Assembly (NCBI GenBank): GCA_963969595.1
Contig: OZ018408.1
Coordinates: forward strand, 36,394,108 to 36,458,107
DNA length: 64,000 nt
Source of the DNA: Neckera pumila
Taxonomy: Eukaryota > Streptophyta > Bryopsida > Hypnales > Neckeraceae
Direction of reading: 5' to 3'
Shown here: positions 1-12,077 of the stretch, piece after piece
Position numbering within the stretch: position 1 is the first letter of the stretch
Layout of the letters: each line of letters starts with the position of its first letter
The notes under the pieces: generated by a model
What the model was told of the DNA's origin: nothing
The model's input: the letters and a program-made list of their open reading frames with translations, nothing else
Database searches by the model: none
Program-made: the position numbers and the translations under genes

Positions 1-1306
1 GATAAGGGAAACAATTCACAAAACCAAGGGAACACCCTCGGCGGAATCATTATTCTAAATTTTTTTAAGATTTATTGAACATGATTTATATTTGATATGA
101 ATTTTCCTCATTTTTTTTTCAAAAAATCTACGATAATTGGAAATTTCCACAAAAGAACTTGAAAAATTCTATAACAAACTCTTCACATGTGATTTTACCT
201 CAAAAAATAAAACCAAAAATTTCACATATAAACAGAGAAGAAATGGAAAATGCAAGAGTGAGGGACTCTTCAAAGTTTGACTCAAACGGTCATAGGCTCC
301 GTCCTTTCCCGTAATGATCACAAATCTGACAATCACACGTTAATAATATGTGGACCAGTGACTGTGAGAGTGCCCACTCTCTCTCATTAACTGGAAATTC
401 AGTACCAGAATTAAGTTAACTGTCACAGTTGATGGGTATTTCACACGATAAATGTCACATTACTCATAGTTATACGACGAGATGAAAAAAACAAAACTCA
501 AACATCATTCAACCTTCAGTTCAGTTTTCACAGACTGACTGAGTTAAGGTAAACCAGACCATTGTGGTCAGATGACCACAGTGGACACCTAATGACCCCA
601 TGACAGTTATTTTGACCGCAATCAATGTCTAACCTGACACCAATGGAGTGGTTAGTGACTTTATTAGGAACACCTGCTTTTCCAGTGTAAATCATTGTAG
701 TAAGTGACTTTTTATGGCCTTCTACATTAGAAATTATTGTGACCACTTTAGGTGATTAAGAAGAGCATATTAGATACACCCTTTGTTGGTCATGGGGTAG
801 TCTACTGACTCTTTTGGACAGATCACTTCAAAAATCCATAACAAATTCATACTTTGTTTGAAAAATAGAATTTCAATTGCTCTCACTATTTCTCACACTT
901 GTCTTCATGTGGAAATTTTTCTGAAAACTTTCAGCAATGGAATGAAGGTAGACTTCAAAGTTTGACCACAGTGGGTTGGTTTACCTTATTGTTTTAATTT
1001 AGTGGCCTCAATGATTTATTTTTCTTGCACATCCAATCACAATCTGTAAGTCACATTTGATGTAAATTGTGATTTCCAAGTGATTTTGTGATTTTATGAT
1101 TATGTGATTTGTGACTTCCAAGAGAATTTGTAATTTTATGATTATGTGATTTTGTGACTTCCAAGTGAATTTGTGATTTTATGATTATGTGATTTTGTGA
1201 TTTCCAAGTGACACTACCCAAACACTCAATCAGTCAATTGTATCTCATCCAAATAAAACTGGATTATTGAATGGTTGGATTTTATAGGAGCATTTTTGTA
1301 CACTTA
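1..1306. other. AT-rich intergenic DNA
   Basis: I see no gene here. Reading frames are short and not protein-like. The only clear structure is the 42-43-bp tandem repeat listed separately. Around 528-760 there are several GTGAC/GTCAC-type words in both orientations, perhaps a decayed inverted repeat. Confidence 0.6.
1071..1210. repeat. 42-43-bp tandem repeat, about 3.3 copies
   Basis: Units start at 1071, 1113, 1156 and 1199, each with GAYTTCCAAG followed by a TTTATGATTATGTGATT block. Spacing is 42, 43 and 43 bp, with few mismatches. It is a minisatellite in intergenic DNA. Confidence 0.85.
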
Positions 1307-1730
1307 GAGCATCGCCACCCATTCCCCTCAAACAGGGTTCGAGAATGTGGTGGCATGACCCCTGCACTTCCCATTCATTTGCAACAACAACAGACACCCC
1401 ACTCATCCCCAGGCTTACAATTCATCAAAAAAAATGAAGATGCGGTTTATGACTTGGCAGATTGTACGCGGCAGGTTGTGGTTTGTCAGAGGCACTCGAA
1501 TTTGGAGAAAAGAGCAAAGCCCTCTAGCTCGAGTTTGACAGAGAGCTGACAAAAGTTGCACTGACATGAAATGTACGTAGTCAACTAGCATAGCAGGAAT
1601 GCCGTCCTACAATTTGCAAATTGATTTCTGTCAGGATTGGTCTCTTTATGTCCGTCGTGGGGCATATGTTTGTGGCCGGCCATGCCTAGCCCGGACCGAC
1701 AAGCTTTGCCGCCAATGGTTGGCAATGCTC
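1307..1730. mobile_element. Harbinger/Tourist-like MITE, 424 bp
   Basis: The element starts GAGCATCGCCACCCATT and ends with the inverse of GAGCATTGCCAACCATT, a 17-bp terminal inverted repeat with two mismatches. It is flanked by TTA on both sides (1304-1306 and 1731-1733). A 3-bp TTA target duplication is typical of the PIF/Harbinger superfamily. The interior is richer in GC than its surroundings and has no transposase frame. The superfamily assignment rests on the target site only. Confidence 0.72.
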
Positions 1731-1733
1731 TTA

Positions 1734-2390
1734 TTACCAATTTTCAACTTTCAAAAATAATGTTTACTTAGTGCTATGATGGTAGAGATGAAGGGTGGCT
1801 AGCTAATATTAACCTTTAAAAGGACATTTTATATTTGGGCTTGGTCAAACTTCATTAGATTTTCTACATTAAAACACATGTTTCAAAATTTTGATATTTT
1901 TCACATGTAGTAGTATGAAATTTAACATCATTTTTTTCATAATTGAAAACAATGAATTGAACTTTATATAATTTTTTGAAGAAATTTTCAAAGTAAAAAT
2001 CATAGTAATTACAAAAATGCTTAAAATAATATAATAAAAAATAATAATAATAATAATAATAGTGACAAACATCATGGTGTAATTGACGTCCTCACCAAGC
2101 TCACACCAAAGAGAAATTCGATAGAAAAAGTTTAAAAGTGGCGTATTCTATAGCCTATTCCATTCCATAGCCTAGGTGACCATACAATCATATACCCTTG
2201 CAAGACTCAATGTACAACACTTTACAAGAACTTGTCCAACCAGAAACCAATTCACAAACAGCATAATGAAGAAACAATTAAGAAAACACGTCCCAATGCA
2301 AATAGCATTGGTCTCTCTTTATTCCCAACCCCGCCATTTTCCCTCTCAAGACTAGCAATTGTTCAAAATATGAAGAGTGTGCAAGTTGGT
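1734..2390. other. intergenic DNA, nothing recognised
   Basis: AT-rich sequence with a short (ATA/AAT)n run near 2037-2060. I see no gene. Confidence 0.5.
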
Positions 2391-2393
2391 TTA

Positions 2394-2856
2394 GAGCATT
2401 TGCAATGCATGCTTTGCTAAGTAATCCATATAACAACAAATGGTGGGCCGTTCTATAAGAACTGTACAATATCAATAATTATTTGAGCAAATACGCCCCA
2501 ATGTGCGGTCGGCTAATTGGGAGGGCTCGCAAATTAACTATTTCAACATCCAACAAGAGATCAACAAGTGTCATAATTGATTAGAAAGGCTACAATTTTT
2601 TGAGGCAAATGGAGAATCTTAAGCTTTTTTGTGGAGGCGATTTAATTATTTTTTTAAGCACGAATCTCAACTTGCCGAGATGCTTCACAGCATAGGCAAA
2701 AAGACCCCAAAATGTGAGTCGCTTTGCATAGTGAGGTCGTGGAACTGGCGTAGAGTATGATGCTTGCATAGGAGAGCTCGTATAATTTGAAAACACTTTT
2801 TAAAATTTTGTACAATGCCATTATCATCTTAGAAATCGGAAGCATTGCAAATGTTC
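2394..2856. mobile_element. second Harbinger/Tourist-like MITE, 463 bp
   Basis: The left end is GAGCATTTGCAATGC and the right end is GCATTGCAAATGTTC, inverse copies with one mismatch. TTA flanks both sides (2391-2393 and 2857-2859). The GAGCATYKSC start matches the element at 1307-1730, so both probably belong to one superfamily, although their interiors differ. No coding capacity is seen. Confidence 0.7.
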
Positions 2857-2859
2857 TTA

Positions 2860-4080
2860 TAATAGGAAAAGTCATAGTTGTCATACCTTTTCAAGCTTTG
2901 TTGCGTGTGCCAATAAATTGGAACTTTTCTTTTTAATATGAAATTTTTTTTTGAAAGTAAATTATTTTCCTCACCTTCTTTTCATAATACAAAAAAGTCC
3001 ATTTGAAGTTTGAATTCCTGACCTTGCATTGAAACAATTGATTTTATCCATTTCATTTGTTTCAAAAAAGACAATTTATTTTAAAGTCACTAAAATAGAC
3101 CCTCCACTTCAAAATCTCGGTAACTTACTGTCCATCTTTCCGTTCCTTCCGTTCCTGCACTAGAGCTACCCATATTAACGTCAACATACTGCAACGGTAT
3201 CTAACCCCCAAACGCCGCCGGCTTCATTCTATGGCTCACGGATGACAAACAAATGAATTAGAAAGTGTTTGAAAGAGTTTTTTCATTAGTTTTTTTCTTT
3301 TTGTCTTTTCTTGTTGGATTATGAAGAGTATCCAATTCAATTTGTAGTCTTCCGAGTGTTTGTCTTCAAGTAAATGAGAAGTTAGTAAAAAAATGGATCA
3401 CAAAAATATGCTATTTTAGTGTATTTTGAGAAGTTGTTGCTACTTGCTCTAAATCTGTAATTTCTCTAAAAAAAATGATATTTTTGGAGTTTGAATACAA
3501 CTAACAAAATGAACGTCATCTACTTTAGTTTCTACTCCAATTTGAATTATGAAAAAACATCTCAATATTGAATATTTTATTGCAATTTGAACTTTGGATA
3601 TATTTTTATTGTCTATTATTTTCTCATTACCAAATGAAACGGAAATTGAGTTTACACAATGATATTTGTCATTGTAATATACATACATGGTGAAATTTTC
3701 AGATTTTTTGAAATTATTTTCTATTTAATGTGATTTTTCTTCACTTTTGCTTAAAAACTTCTGAAGAAAATCAGTTTTCCAAAAAAAAAAATCTAAATTT
3801 TTTACGAAATAAAGAAGACATGTAATTTCAACTCTGAAAAATAATATTAATTTTTTCATACATATCAAATTGTAAAATGGCAGCAAACTGAGTGATAGGT
3901 AGTAAGGCTCATAGGTCCGTCATTTAAGGGCTACTTAATAATGAGCCGTCATTCATCTCTCCAAAGTGGAGGCCCACGAAAGGCGGCTACAGAGCCCAGG
4001 GCAAGACCCCCCCCAAGGAAGTGGACTTTAATAGGGCCTTTCTAAACTTAGTGTTAAGCTACCGCCTCCTTCGCATCGTT
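2860..4080. other. AT-rich intergenic DNA upstream of the BAH gene
   Basis: No gene is recognised. From about 3950 the sequence becomes more GC-rich and leads into the probable promoter and leader of the BAH gene. Confidence 0.5.
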
Positions 4081-4816
4081 TGCTCGGAGTCTCCCGGATT
4101 CTTTCTCTCGCTCTAAATTACATTCTTTGTTAAGATCAGAATAAACGGTTTGTAGCCTGTGCTCGGATTTCGCAATCAGCTGCGGCACTGGACTCATCTG
4201 GAGTCATCATTCTGTGGAGTTTGTAGTTTTTAACTTAGCAAAGGCGCGGGAAAATCAGAGCGTATGTGGCAGTGAGGAACGAGAGGTCGAGGTTTTTCTG
4301 TTGGCGGACGAAGATCTTTGTGATGTAAGAATTGAGAGCGGTGAATTTTTGCTGTAGATGGAAGCACAGCTGCTGCGTGCTGTAGGAATGTCGCGATTCT
4401 TGATTTGAGTGTGCGTGTGTGTATATGCGGTGCCCAGTTTCAATTTAGAGTGAGAATTAATTCGAGACGTCGCTTGTTTCGTGAGAAGATCCACGACATC
4501 AAATTGCAGATGCCGGGAACGAGTTCTCGAATGTGGAACTGAAGAATGTGTCCAGGGCAAACGGCCCCGATAGTGATTATTCACTGCCTACAAGAACAGT
4601 GATAGAAGGAGGAAGGGGATCTTTCTTGCGGGCTGGCAGGCCGTAACGGGGCCTGGTAGAGTAGCTTGCGACCAGAGTGGCTATGTAGTCGCAGCGCTCA
4701 GTTAGAGAAATTGCTTCTAGGTGGAGTTGTAGTGTACGGGTTCCGATGTAGGAGAGATTTTTCATGGATTAGCTGGTTTTGTCGTTCTTCTTGCGTATGT
4801 TCGATTCGAGGTTCAA
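4081..4816 (+). promoter_or_regulatory. probable promoter and 5' leader of the BAH gene
   Basis: This stretch is clearly more GC-rich than the DNA before it and contains pyrimidine-rich tracts such as TTCTTTCTCTCGCTC near 4100. That is usual for plant leaders. I cannot fix a TATA box or transcription start. Small upstream ATGs at 4666 and 4779 lie in other frames and could act as leader ORFs. Confidence 0.4.
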
Positions 4817-5745
4817 ATGGCGGGGGATACTGTTTTTCAGTGGGGGGACAGTGTGGCTGGGTCTCTTTCTAGTTATGAGTTCATGTTTTTCAAAGGTGTT
4901 CGTTACGCGCTGCATGACTGCGTGTTTGTGCGATCGGGATTGTCAGAGCCAAATCTTGGCAAACTCATGAGGTTGTACGATGAGCGTGGTGTCAAGAAGG
5001 TGCGCATCCGGTGGTTCTTCCGGCATGCGGAACTTCCATCTTCTGTGAGGAAAGACTTTCCTCCAGGTAAGGTCGGGAAGGAGGTGTTTATAGCGCAAGG
5101 CAGCATGAAAGGAGTTGAGAATGAGAATGTGGTGGAAGTTCTGCTGGGGAAGGCAACTGTGCTGTGCACTGCCAAGTGTCGAGATAATCGCTTGCCGTCG
5201 GAGCTGCATGTGAATAGCGCTCATCATGTTTTCAATCGAGTTTACGATGTTTGTAACAAGAAACTTCTCAAGATGGATAAAATCGAGAAATCTCTCGGTG
5301 AGACACGATCTTCAACCCTGCTGATAGAACAATGCGGGACACTTGATGTGGCTTATTTAGTAATTACGTTGTCTTTAAGGGAATGCTTTGTTTCTAGATT
5401 GCTACTCATGGAGATTTTAATTTTTATGCAGCACGAAAGCTATTCAATAAACCAGAGTGGCTTGAAGCGGCTCAGAATGTTCCACGGGATGATTGTTTAT
5501 CACCAACTTCTGTGAGGGATTTCGACATGGTTGCGAAACAGCTGCCTCTGGTACAGAAGCCTTCTTTGAAGCTGAAAGTCAAGAGACCTTCAATGGAGCC
5601 TCTCCGACCTCCGCTAGCCGTCAAGAGGCCTTCATTGGAATCTGCTAAGAATCAGTTCAAATCAACTCAACAGGTACCCAAGCATGCGGTTGTAGTTTTG
5701 CGTCGAGACGTACAAAGTCAGGATGAGATAATAGATTTTGACTGA
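4817..5745 (+). CDS. BAH-domain protein, ASI1/AIPP3-like, two exons
   Basis: Exon 1 is 4817-5297 and exon 2 is 5432-5745. The 134-bp intron starts GTGAGA and ends TTTTTATGCAG. The spliced frame is 795 nt, giving 264 aa. Residues about 26-150 form a BAH domain: the GVRYALHDCVFVRSG start, the strand KKVRIRWFFRHAELP (60-74), then EVFIAQG and the VLLGKATVLC core. These match the plant BAH family that includes ANTI-SILENCING 1 and AIPP3/BDT1, which read chromatin marks and influence transcript processing or silencing. After the splice the frame reads ARKLFNKPEWLEAAQ, like the FNR segment after the BAH fold in relatives, which supports the intron call. The tail is basic and repeats VKRPS twice (about residues 198-219). 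No RRM follows, so it is shorter than ASI1. The chosen ATG has a good context (AAATGGCG) and immediately precedes the domain. Function is inferred from family only. Confidence 0.8.
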
Positions 5746-7197
5746 GTTGTCAAAGGAGTGTTCAAATATCTTTTAACACACTGTTGTACCAACCAACAGT
5801 ATATAGTGCGGGTCTGAGCATGGTCATCAATGTTCTTAACACTTGAGGTAGTCAATGTTGAGGATTAGACAGTAGACTCAACGTTTCGGTTCCTCAATTG
5901 TTTAAGAAAGTGCTTCTGGGAGGCTAAACCCAAATCTGTAATCTCTTTGTACATAAAATTTTGGTGCGGGAATTTTGCTACGTCTTCGTGACATGATTGC
6001 TCTGCATATTTCCATCAATTCTTGGGCAAGAGGTCTACACTACGAAGTTCCTGTTGCATATTTATTCAGACGTTGCGTCTGCATCCTTACTTTTGAATGC
6101 CGTGATCGGAGCCTTCAATGTGAAAATGCAACTACTGTATTGTGGATTTGGGACTAATTTTTTTTAATGAGGATGGCTGGAATAATTGATACCTACTCTG
6201 CTTGGAAATTGTTACTATCTTTTTGATTCACTAGAGAATCTCTTGAAAAATTTTGCAACATTTTCAGCATTATTTTTTCAGGTTGTGGTCAATATACGAT
6301 TCAACGTGTTGTTCAACAATCTGTAACCTGTAACGTGGTGGAGTTACAGGTTACAGATTGTTGCAACCTACCTGAGAGATTGCACTTATTCAGGTTGCAA
6401 GGATTTCCTATTTCCTCATATTGATAACTTCTTGTCTATCTGAGGACTTGGGGCTCCTTTTCAGAAGTCGATCTGCAATTTACACGTATTGCAAAATACG
6501 AATGATTGTTAGTGGTACGAAGTGCAGGGTGCAATGGAAGTATAAATGTCATTGCATATGTCTCATGCTAAGTGCGAAGAAAGTGCTGTGAGTTAATCTT
6601 TTGACATGTGAAGTTTGTAACCAAACTCAAGTAGGGAAGTAGTTGTCAAGGTAGTGTGATGAAAAGATCAGATTACTCTTAACACTCGATCATGGCTATT
6701 TGGGAAATTTTCTCAGTAGTAGCTCACCTAATCCTACTTCAGCAATCTCCAACTCCCTACTTTCTAATTGCAGAGCAAACGAAAAGTTTGATGGGCATGT
6801 GCAACTGAGATGATTTGGAGTTTGCATAATTTTTAGGTTTGAGTCGCAAGAATTGTGGAGTTCATGGAACACTTACAATGTTGCTATAAGCAAATCTTAT
6901 TCATTAATTTGCCTACCTAACTCTGAATTCTGTTTGCACATAATTCACCATACATTTGGCTTGGTGCCGTTGAAAGGCCTCATTGATATGCATGTACTGT
7001 GTAAAATTGCTGGGTGATTTTTTTGGTTCATTTGCAAGGAACCATAGGGGTTTTTCACATTGTACATTTATTATTTTTAAAGCAATATTGCCATACCAAA
7101 AATCTAGATATAGTGCCACAAAGTTAAATAGGCAAAGATTTACACACAACTTGCATTTGAGCCATTTGGGACTTCCCACTCTTTGTTCTACAGTTAA
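5746..7197. other. 3' UTR and intergenic DNA after the BAH gene
   Basis: The first 300-400 bases probably hold the 3' UTR. No further gene is supported. A perfect 21-bp hairpin lies at 6314-6363. Confidence 0.45.
6314..6363. repeat. perfect 21-bp inverted repeat with 8-nt loop
   Basis: The left arm, 6314-6334, contains CAATCTGTAACCTGTAAC. The right arm, 6343-6363, is its exact inverse. The loop is GTGGTGGA. It lies about 570 bp after the BAH stop codon. It could be a small foldback remnant or an RNA hairpin if the transcript extends this far. Confidence 0.8.
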
Positions 7198-7625
7198 CCC
7201 CTAAGTGGTTTTGGATGTCTTTCAATGCATCTGTATATATACGGTAAGTGCAATGTACACAGCCTTGTATGTGGATGGTTTTCTATCCATTTAATTTAAT
7301 TTATTTTTTGTTGAAAGCACATTGAAATCTTCTATCAAACTACACACCTTCTGGCTACATTGAACATGTTACTAATTTTGTAAATATTGTGAAGTTGTAT
7401 CTCTAGTACACGTATTTCTCTAGAAATACACACTTTTGCATGTTTAACAACATCTCCTTTCAACAACAAGCATTGCAATATTTTTCTAAAAACATATAAA
7501 AATCAATGACTATTGCACCTTCGATTTTGTAGTTTACATTTTTGGCCAATACTTCATGGAATTTGGCAAATACAAGTCGTATATGAGTCCAGAGGACACA
7601 ATGCGTCCTCAAAACCACTTAGGGG
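7198..7625. mobile_element. TTAA-target element 1 (428 bp)
   Basis: TTAA flanks both ends (7194-7197 and 7626-7629). The termini are exact inverse copies over 16 bp, CCCCTAAGTGGTTTTG. It shares the CCCCTAA start and target site with the other TTAA elements here but differs after base 8, so it is a subfamily. No ORF. Confidence 0.75.
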
Positions 7626-8007
7626 TTAATCGTCAATTCATGTGCCCATGACGTATAATTGAAATTTATTGAATCTAATTGAATTTGAAGCCATTCTTGT
7701 GCAAACTAAACACACTAAGAGGGCAAGATAGTTGCATAAGAAGTCTTTTTCTATAAAGCCTAACCTTGCTTATTGTGGTACATATCTATTGTAGCTTTTT
7801 ATTGTCTTATCTTTCCTTGATTGCAATTAATAGCCATGGCCACTTGTTTTGCAATTAAGAGGGTACATTAAACATTTACTGTAGAATGTTCATTTGTACA
7901 TAGCATGCATTAAAAAATCATTGCCTAATGCTTAATACCTTTAATACTACAAAAAATGACTAGCAAAATGGGATAGAGGGAGTATGTAAGTTCTATTGTA
8001 ATGCAAC

Positions 8008-8010
<3 letters not shown>

Positions 8011-8103
<93 letters not shown>
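8011..8103. repeat. (TG)n microsatellite, about 46 units
   Basis: An uninterrupted TG run. The matching place in segment B (near 21760) holds only GTGTGTG, so the array expanded after the duplication or shrank in B. Confidence 0.97.
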
Positions 8104-8104
<1 letters not shown>

Positions 8105-10256
8105 TTTGCACATGTGTCTGTTCACATAAATCAATGAAAATTTGTATATACAATTGACCTCCAAAATGTATTTGATCATAAATTGAAAACATTGCAAAGG
8201 GGAATATGGAAATATTGCAGTATATATTCTTGTTTGTGCTAGAGGTTTGCAAGAAGTAGGTACAATAATAACCTCTTGAAGCCTCTAATTGCTTGATTTT
8301 AGATACTATCCTTAGGGCATCCTTGATCGGAAGATACTAAAAGAATCATGATAACTACACATAGCGAGTCAAGTCTAAAATCCATATGATTGCCAAACTT
8401 TTCCTTACTTGAACTTGCCAATATGACATCATCATATGATATTCTATTTCCAAGTTTGGTTGTCAATATAGTTAGAAGTTTGGAGGGTTCTATATCAAAC
8501 TACATTCCTTTGTAAAGTTACACTATGAGATGCTAAATAGTTTGTATCCTAATACCAAAAGTATTTGGATAGTTGTAAATGAAGTTAGATCTTTTACAAA
8601 AAAAGGTTACTATTCTAATACATGCAAATCCAAAATCCATTTGACATACTTTGAAATTGATACTATTGTACCAAATCAATTCTCAAGTAAGAGGTTAAAT
8701 TGAAATAAACTTTAATAAAAGTGACCCCTTCCAAAATAGCTACTTCTTTTGTTGTAATAGACCATTTACTACTTAAATGTAAACCAATTCTACATTATTG
8801 TTGCAAATCATCAAAATTAAATTGGATGAATTTTCACTAGTATTTTATTAGGTTTTGGTGCTGTCTATTCTTACACTAAAAAATATGAAAAACTTTGAAA
8901 CCACCAATAACATCTCTCCAAAATAGAAGGTTTGTCAATTTTTGAATAAATAATACAAAATTTAATAATATTATGAATGAAAGCACATACTGGTGATGGA
9001 TGTATGAACTCAAATTGGATGATTTTTTGGACCCACCTACATTCTAAAGGTGCTATCGTGCTACTACCTTCCTTTGAAAATCATTGTTATTAATCTATTA
9101 CTTGCTATATGTATTACAAACACATCTCTTGAGGCCATTATATTTTAGAGAGAAGTAATAGCTATACCAATGTAACCATAATATAATAATAATAATAATA
9201 ATTTTCATGAAAGTAGACATCCACAACTATACATTTTTTATAGGAATGTATGGCTATTCTAGAATGAGCTATACACTTTTGTTCAAAGTGTATGACCACT
9301 TCTTTATCGGTGAATAATTTTTTAGGTGACTTATGTGTGGCTATACGAAACCTTCAAATATCTCCTCTAAACCATGATGCAACTTCTTGAAGCATTCTAA
9401 TAATCTCTAGGGTTTCTCTAGAAGATCTTAGATTTCCTAGAATTACTTCAAGACATAGTGACAGCATATCACTAAAGGTAAAATGAGAGGAACATCAATC
9501 TTGCCAACACAAGACTTGTAGCCGCCATATTTGTTTTGTAAACTTCTTTATACAATACACTCAATGTGTGAAACTCTTGTACCCTTCTTGGTCATACTAC
9601 TTCTTGGTCAACTTTGAATCTTACTTGCTTTGAACAACAATTCCTTGTCCTTCACAATTAGAATTATTTTGTTTGTTCATTTTTTCATCCAAAATCAAAG
9701 TTCAACATTTTTTGAGGGATGATATATGGTTTAGTTACTCTATTGCATAAGATACTAAAGCTGTACCAATTTAAAATGGCCTTTTAAGAGAAGGGAACAA
9801 GTTGGAGTTTCCAATGAATCCACATTGAACATTTCAATGACATTATATACTGTACTCATTTCCTCACAAAAAGATAAAGTAATAATAGACACTTCAATTA
9901 TTTATACACATCTTAAAGAATAATCCATTTTGCTATCTATATAAAAAATAAATTACGCATTGCAAATTTTGTTGTTGGCCACAACATCAAAATGGTTGTA
10001 GGTCATTAGGATTTAAAAGTCATAACTCAAGTCAAAACTCTGTAACTGCTTAGTTAAACTTTCTTTAAAAAATCAAGACAACTTTTGAACTTTATACGAT
10101 TGGTCGAATCAATTTAAATACAATAAGACTAGAAATACTTACCTCCCAACACTCTCACTTTCATGTATAGAACATGGTCAAAGAAGAATATTGTATACAA
10201 TCAACCAAACTACTATTCTTTGGCAACACAAATAACACCATGGCCAATAAGGTTAA
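8104..10256. other. gene-free outer part of segment A
   Basis: AT-rich DNA that aligns, with many differences and gaps, to 21770-28400. No coding frame is conserved between the two copies, which argues against a gene. An (AAT)n run lies at about 9181-9201. The empty site for the element at 25193 is at 9367-9370. Confidence 0.6.
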
Positions 10257-10988
10257 CTCCTAAAGGACCAAACACCGTTTTTTGGTAACATAGCAATTTT
10301 GGGCAGCTCACTACGAATGGAGTTTTTATTTTCTTGCTTTGAAAATTTCACAAAACATGTGCCCAAGGAGTAGCTTTAAGGTCCAACAATTTTCATAACT
10401 TTTGACTACACGGTTAAAAAGTTATTGCATGATATGTAATTTTCCGCGTTCGGCGGGCAACTCAAAAAACTCCTTCAAAAATCACTTTTTTGAAAAATGA
10501 AAAGTTGGAAGTGATTCTAAGGAAAAGTTTAAGAGTGGAAAAGTTTGAATCACTCCATTCCATTTACTGAGGTGAGAGTTATTAAGAATTCTAGTTTGTG
10601 GGTAGGTTTGGAATCCAAAGACTCTATACCTACCCACAAACTAGAATTCTTAACAACTCTGACCTCATTAAACAAAATGGAGTGATTCAAACTTTTCTGC
10701 TCTTAAATGTTTCCTTAGAACCACTTCCAACTTTTTCATTTTTCAAAAAAGTGATTTTTGAAGGAGTTTTTTGAGTTGCCCGGATTGCCCGCTAAATGCA
10801 AAAAATTACATATCATGCAATAACTTTTTAACCGTGTAGTCAAAAGTTATGAAAATTGTTGGACCTTAAAACTACTCCTTGGGCACATGTTTTTTGAAAT
10901 TTTCAAAGTGAAAAAATAAAACCTCCGTTTGTAGTGAGCTGCCCAAAATCGCTATGTTGCCAAAAAACGGTGTTTGGTCCTTTAGGGG
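10257..10988. mobile_element. TTAA-target element 2, full-length foldback (732 bp)
   Basis: Ends are CTCCTAAAGGACCAAACACCG and its inverse, with TTAA on both sides (10253-10256, 10989-10992). Nearly the whole element folds on itself: each arm is about 350 bp and the centre lies near 10622, where ATTAAGAATTCTAGTTTGTG faces its inverse. There is no transposase frame. Related sequence occurs in the elements at 19199 and 20618. Confidence 0.85.
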
Positions 10989-10992
10989 TTAA

Positions 10993-11846
10993 ATTTGTAC
11001 ATGAAGAAGAAATCATGAACTTTTGTCTCAAGACTGGCATGTAGAAAGATTCAATTTATTTTGTTCACAATACAAACAAATGACCTACAATATGTACAAT
11101 GACCATGTCCCAAAGCTTTCAAATAAATGACCAATGGTACAACTGTTGCAAAACTCCACAACACTACTCCCACTACATATTTTGTTTGTAGTAGATAGGA
11201 GAAATGTGTACATGACAAATGATAGGACTGCTAGTCGTGCTCTAAATTTTATTGTGAACGTTGAATGAAATAATTGGATGATATTTATTTTGGATGAAAA
11301 CAAGACGAAGTTTGTGACACTGTGTACTTAATGTATAATAATAGATTGGCATGTGCTGGTCAAGAATTGCAGAAGCCTGTGCTGCTGTGCAAGTAAACTT
11401 GCGTGTGATAGTACAATCATGTGCAAGACCATCATAAGTTTGAGTTAGTTGTTGGTTACACTCCCGCAATGAGTATGTCTTTGGCACTGCCTCATCATTA
11501 ATAACTTTCACTTATTGGTCATCCTCCAATGAATAAATCATTAAAGAAATTGATCACTCCTGATTTCTGAATATATTTCAATAACTACCAGAACCAGTAC
11601 TTGGTGATTTTCACAGGATTTTTTTGTAAGGACATCCACTGTTCATTTCCAATTCCAAAGCATTTTTGTTGAATATGCTAGATAATCAGAATATATCATA
11701 GGTTACATTGTAACCCACTGGAACAATTGTAAGCAAGCTTAGTGTTTGAAATAGACACATGAGGGTCCAGAAGCAGGAATTTGCCCTCTCAAGATTGCTA
11801 AGTTAAACATCAACAAGCATGACAGTTTGAAATCCAAGCAATACTA
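10993..11846. other. segment A, gene-free
   Basis: Matches segment B in pieces (28744-29128, 31180-31260, 32318-32350, 32770-32930). Segment B has several kilobase-sized insertions here. No gene is seen. Confidence 0.5.
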
Positions 11847-12077
11847 CACAAAATAGTGAAATTGGGTTGCCTGTCAATTAGGTTGCCTAACCTGAGATAA
11901 ATTACCTCATGGACCCATACTTGTCCACATGGACGTGCATGCCACTCTCTGAAGCAAGCCCTGAACTCATACACATGGCTCTGGATTGAATGCATCATTG
12001 TACAAAAGCAGTGAATATTTCTATAGTGTGGACTGTCAAGAAATTACTGTGGGGCAACCTAATTTCACTATTTTGTG
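11847..12077. mobile_element. TA-flanked MITE (231 bp) with an empty site in segment B
   Basis: Starts CACAAAATAGTGAAATTGGG and ends with the inverse of CACAAAATAGTGAAATTAGG. TA lies on each side (11845-11846, 12078-12079). Segment B reads straight through with one TA at 34368-34369, so this is an insertion in A. A TA duplication fits Tc1/mariner (Stowaway-type) elements. A lone end of the same type lies at about 55229-55256. Confidence 0.85.

Noticed and set aside
5298..5431. BAH frame running through the intron to give a 232-aa protein
   Set aside because: The GTGAGA donor and TTTTTATGCAG acceptor are good and the spliced tail (FNKPEWLEAAQ) matches relatives better than the read-through.
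7925..8252. Frames rich in His-Thr on the minus strand
   Set aside because: They translate the (TG)n microsatellite.
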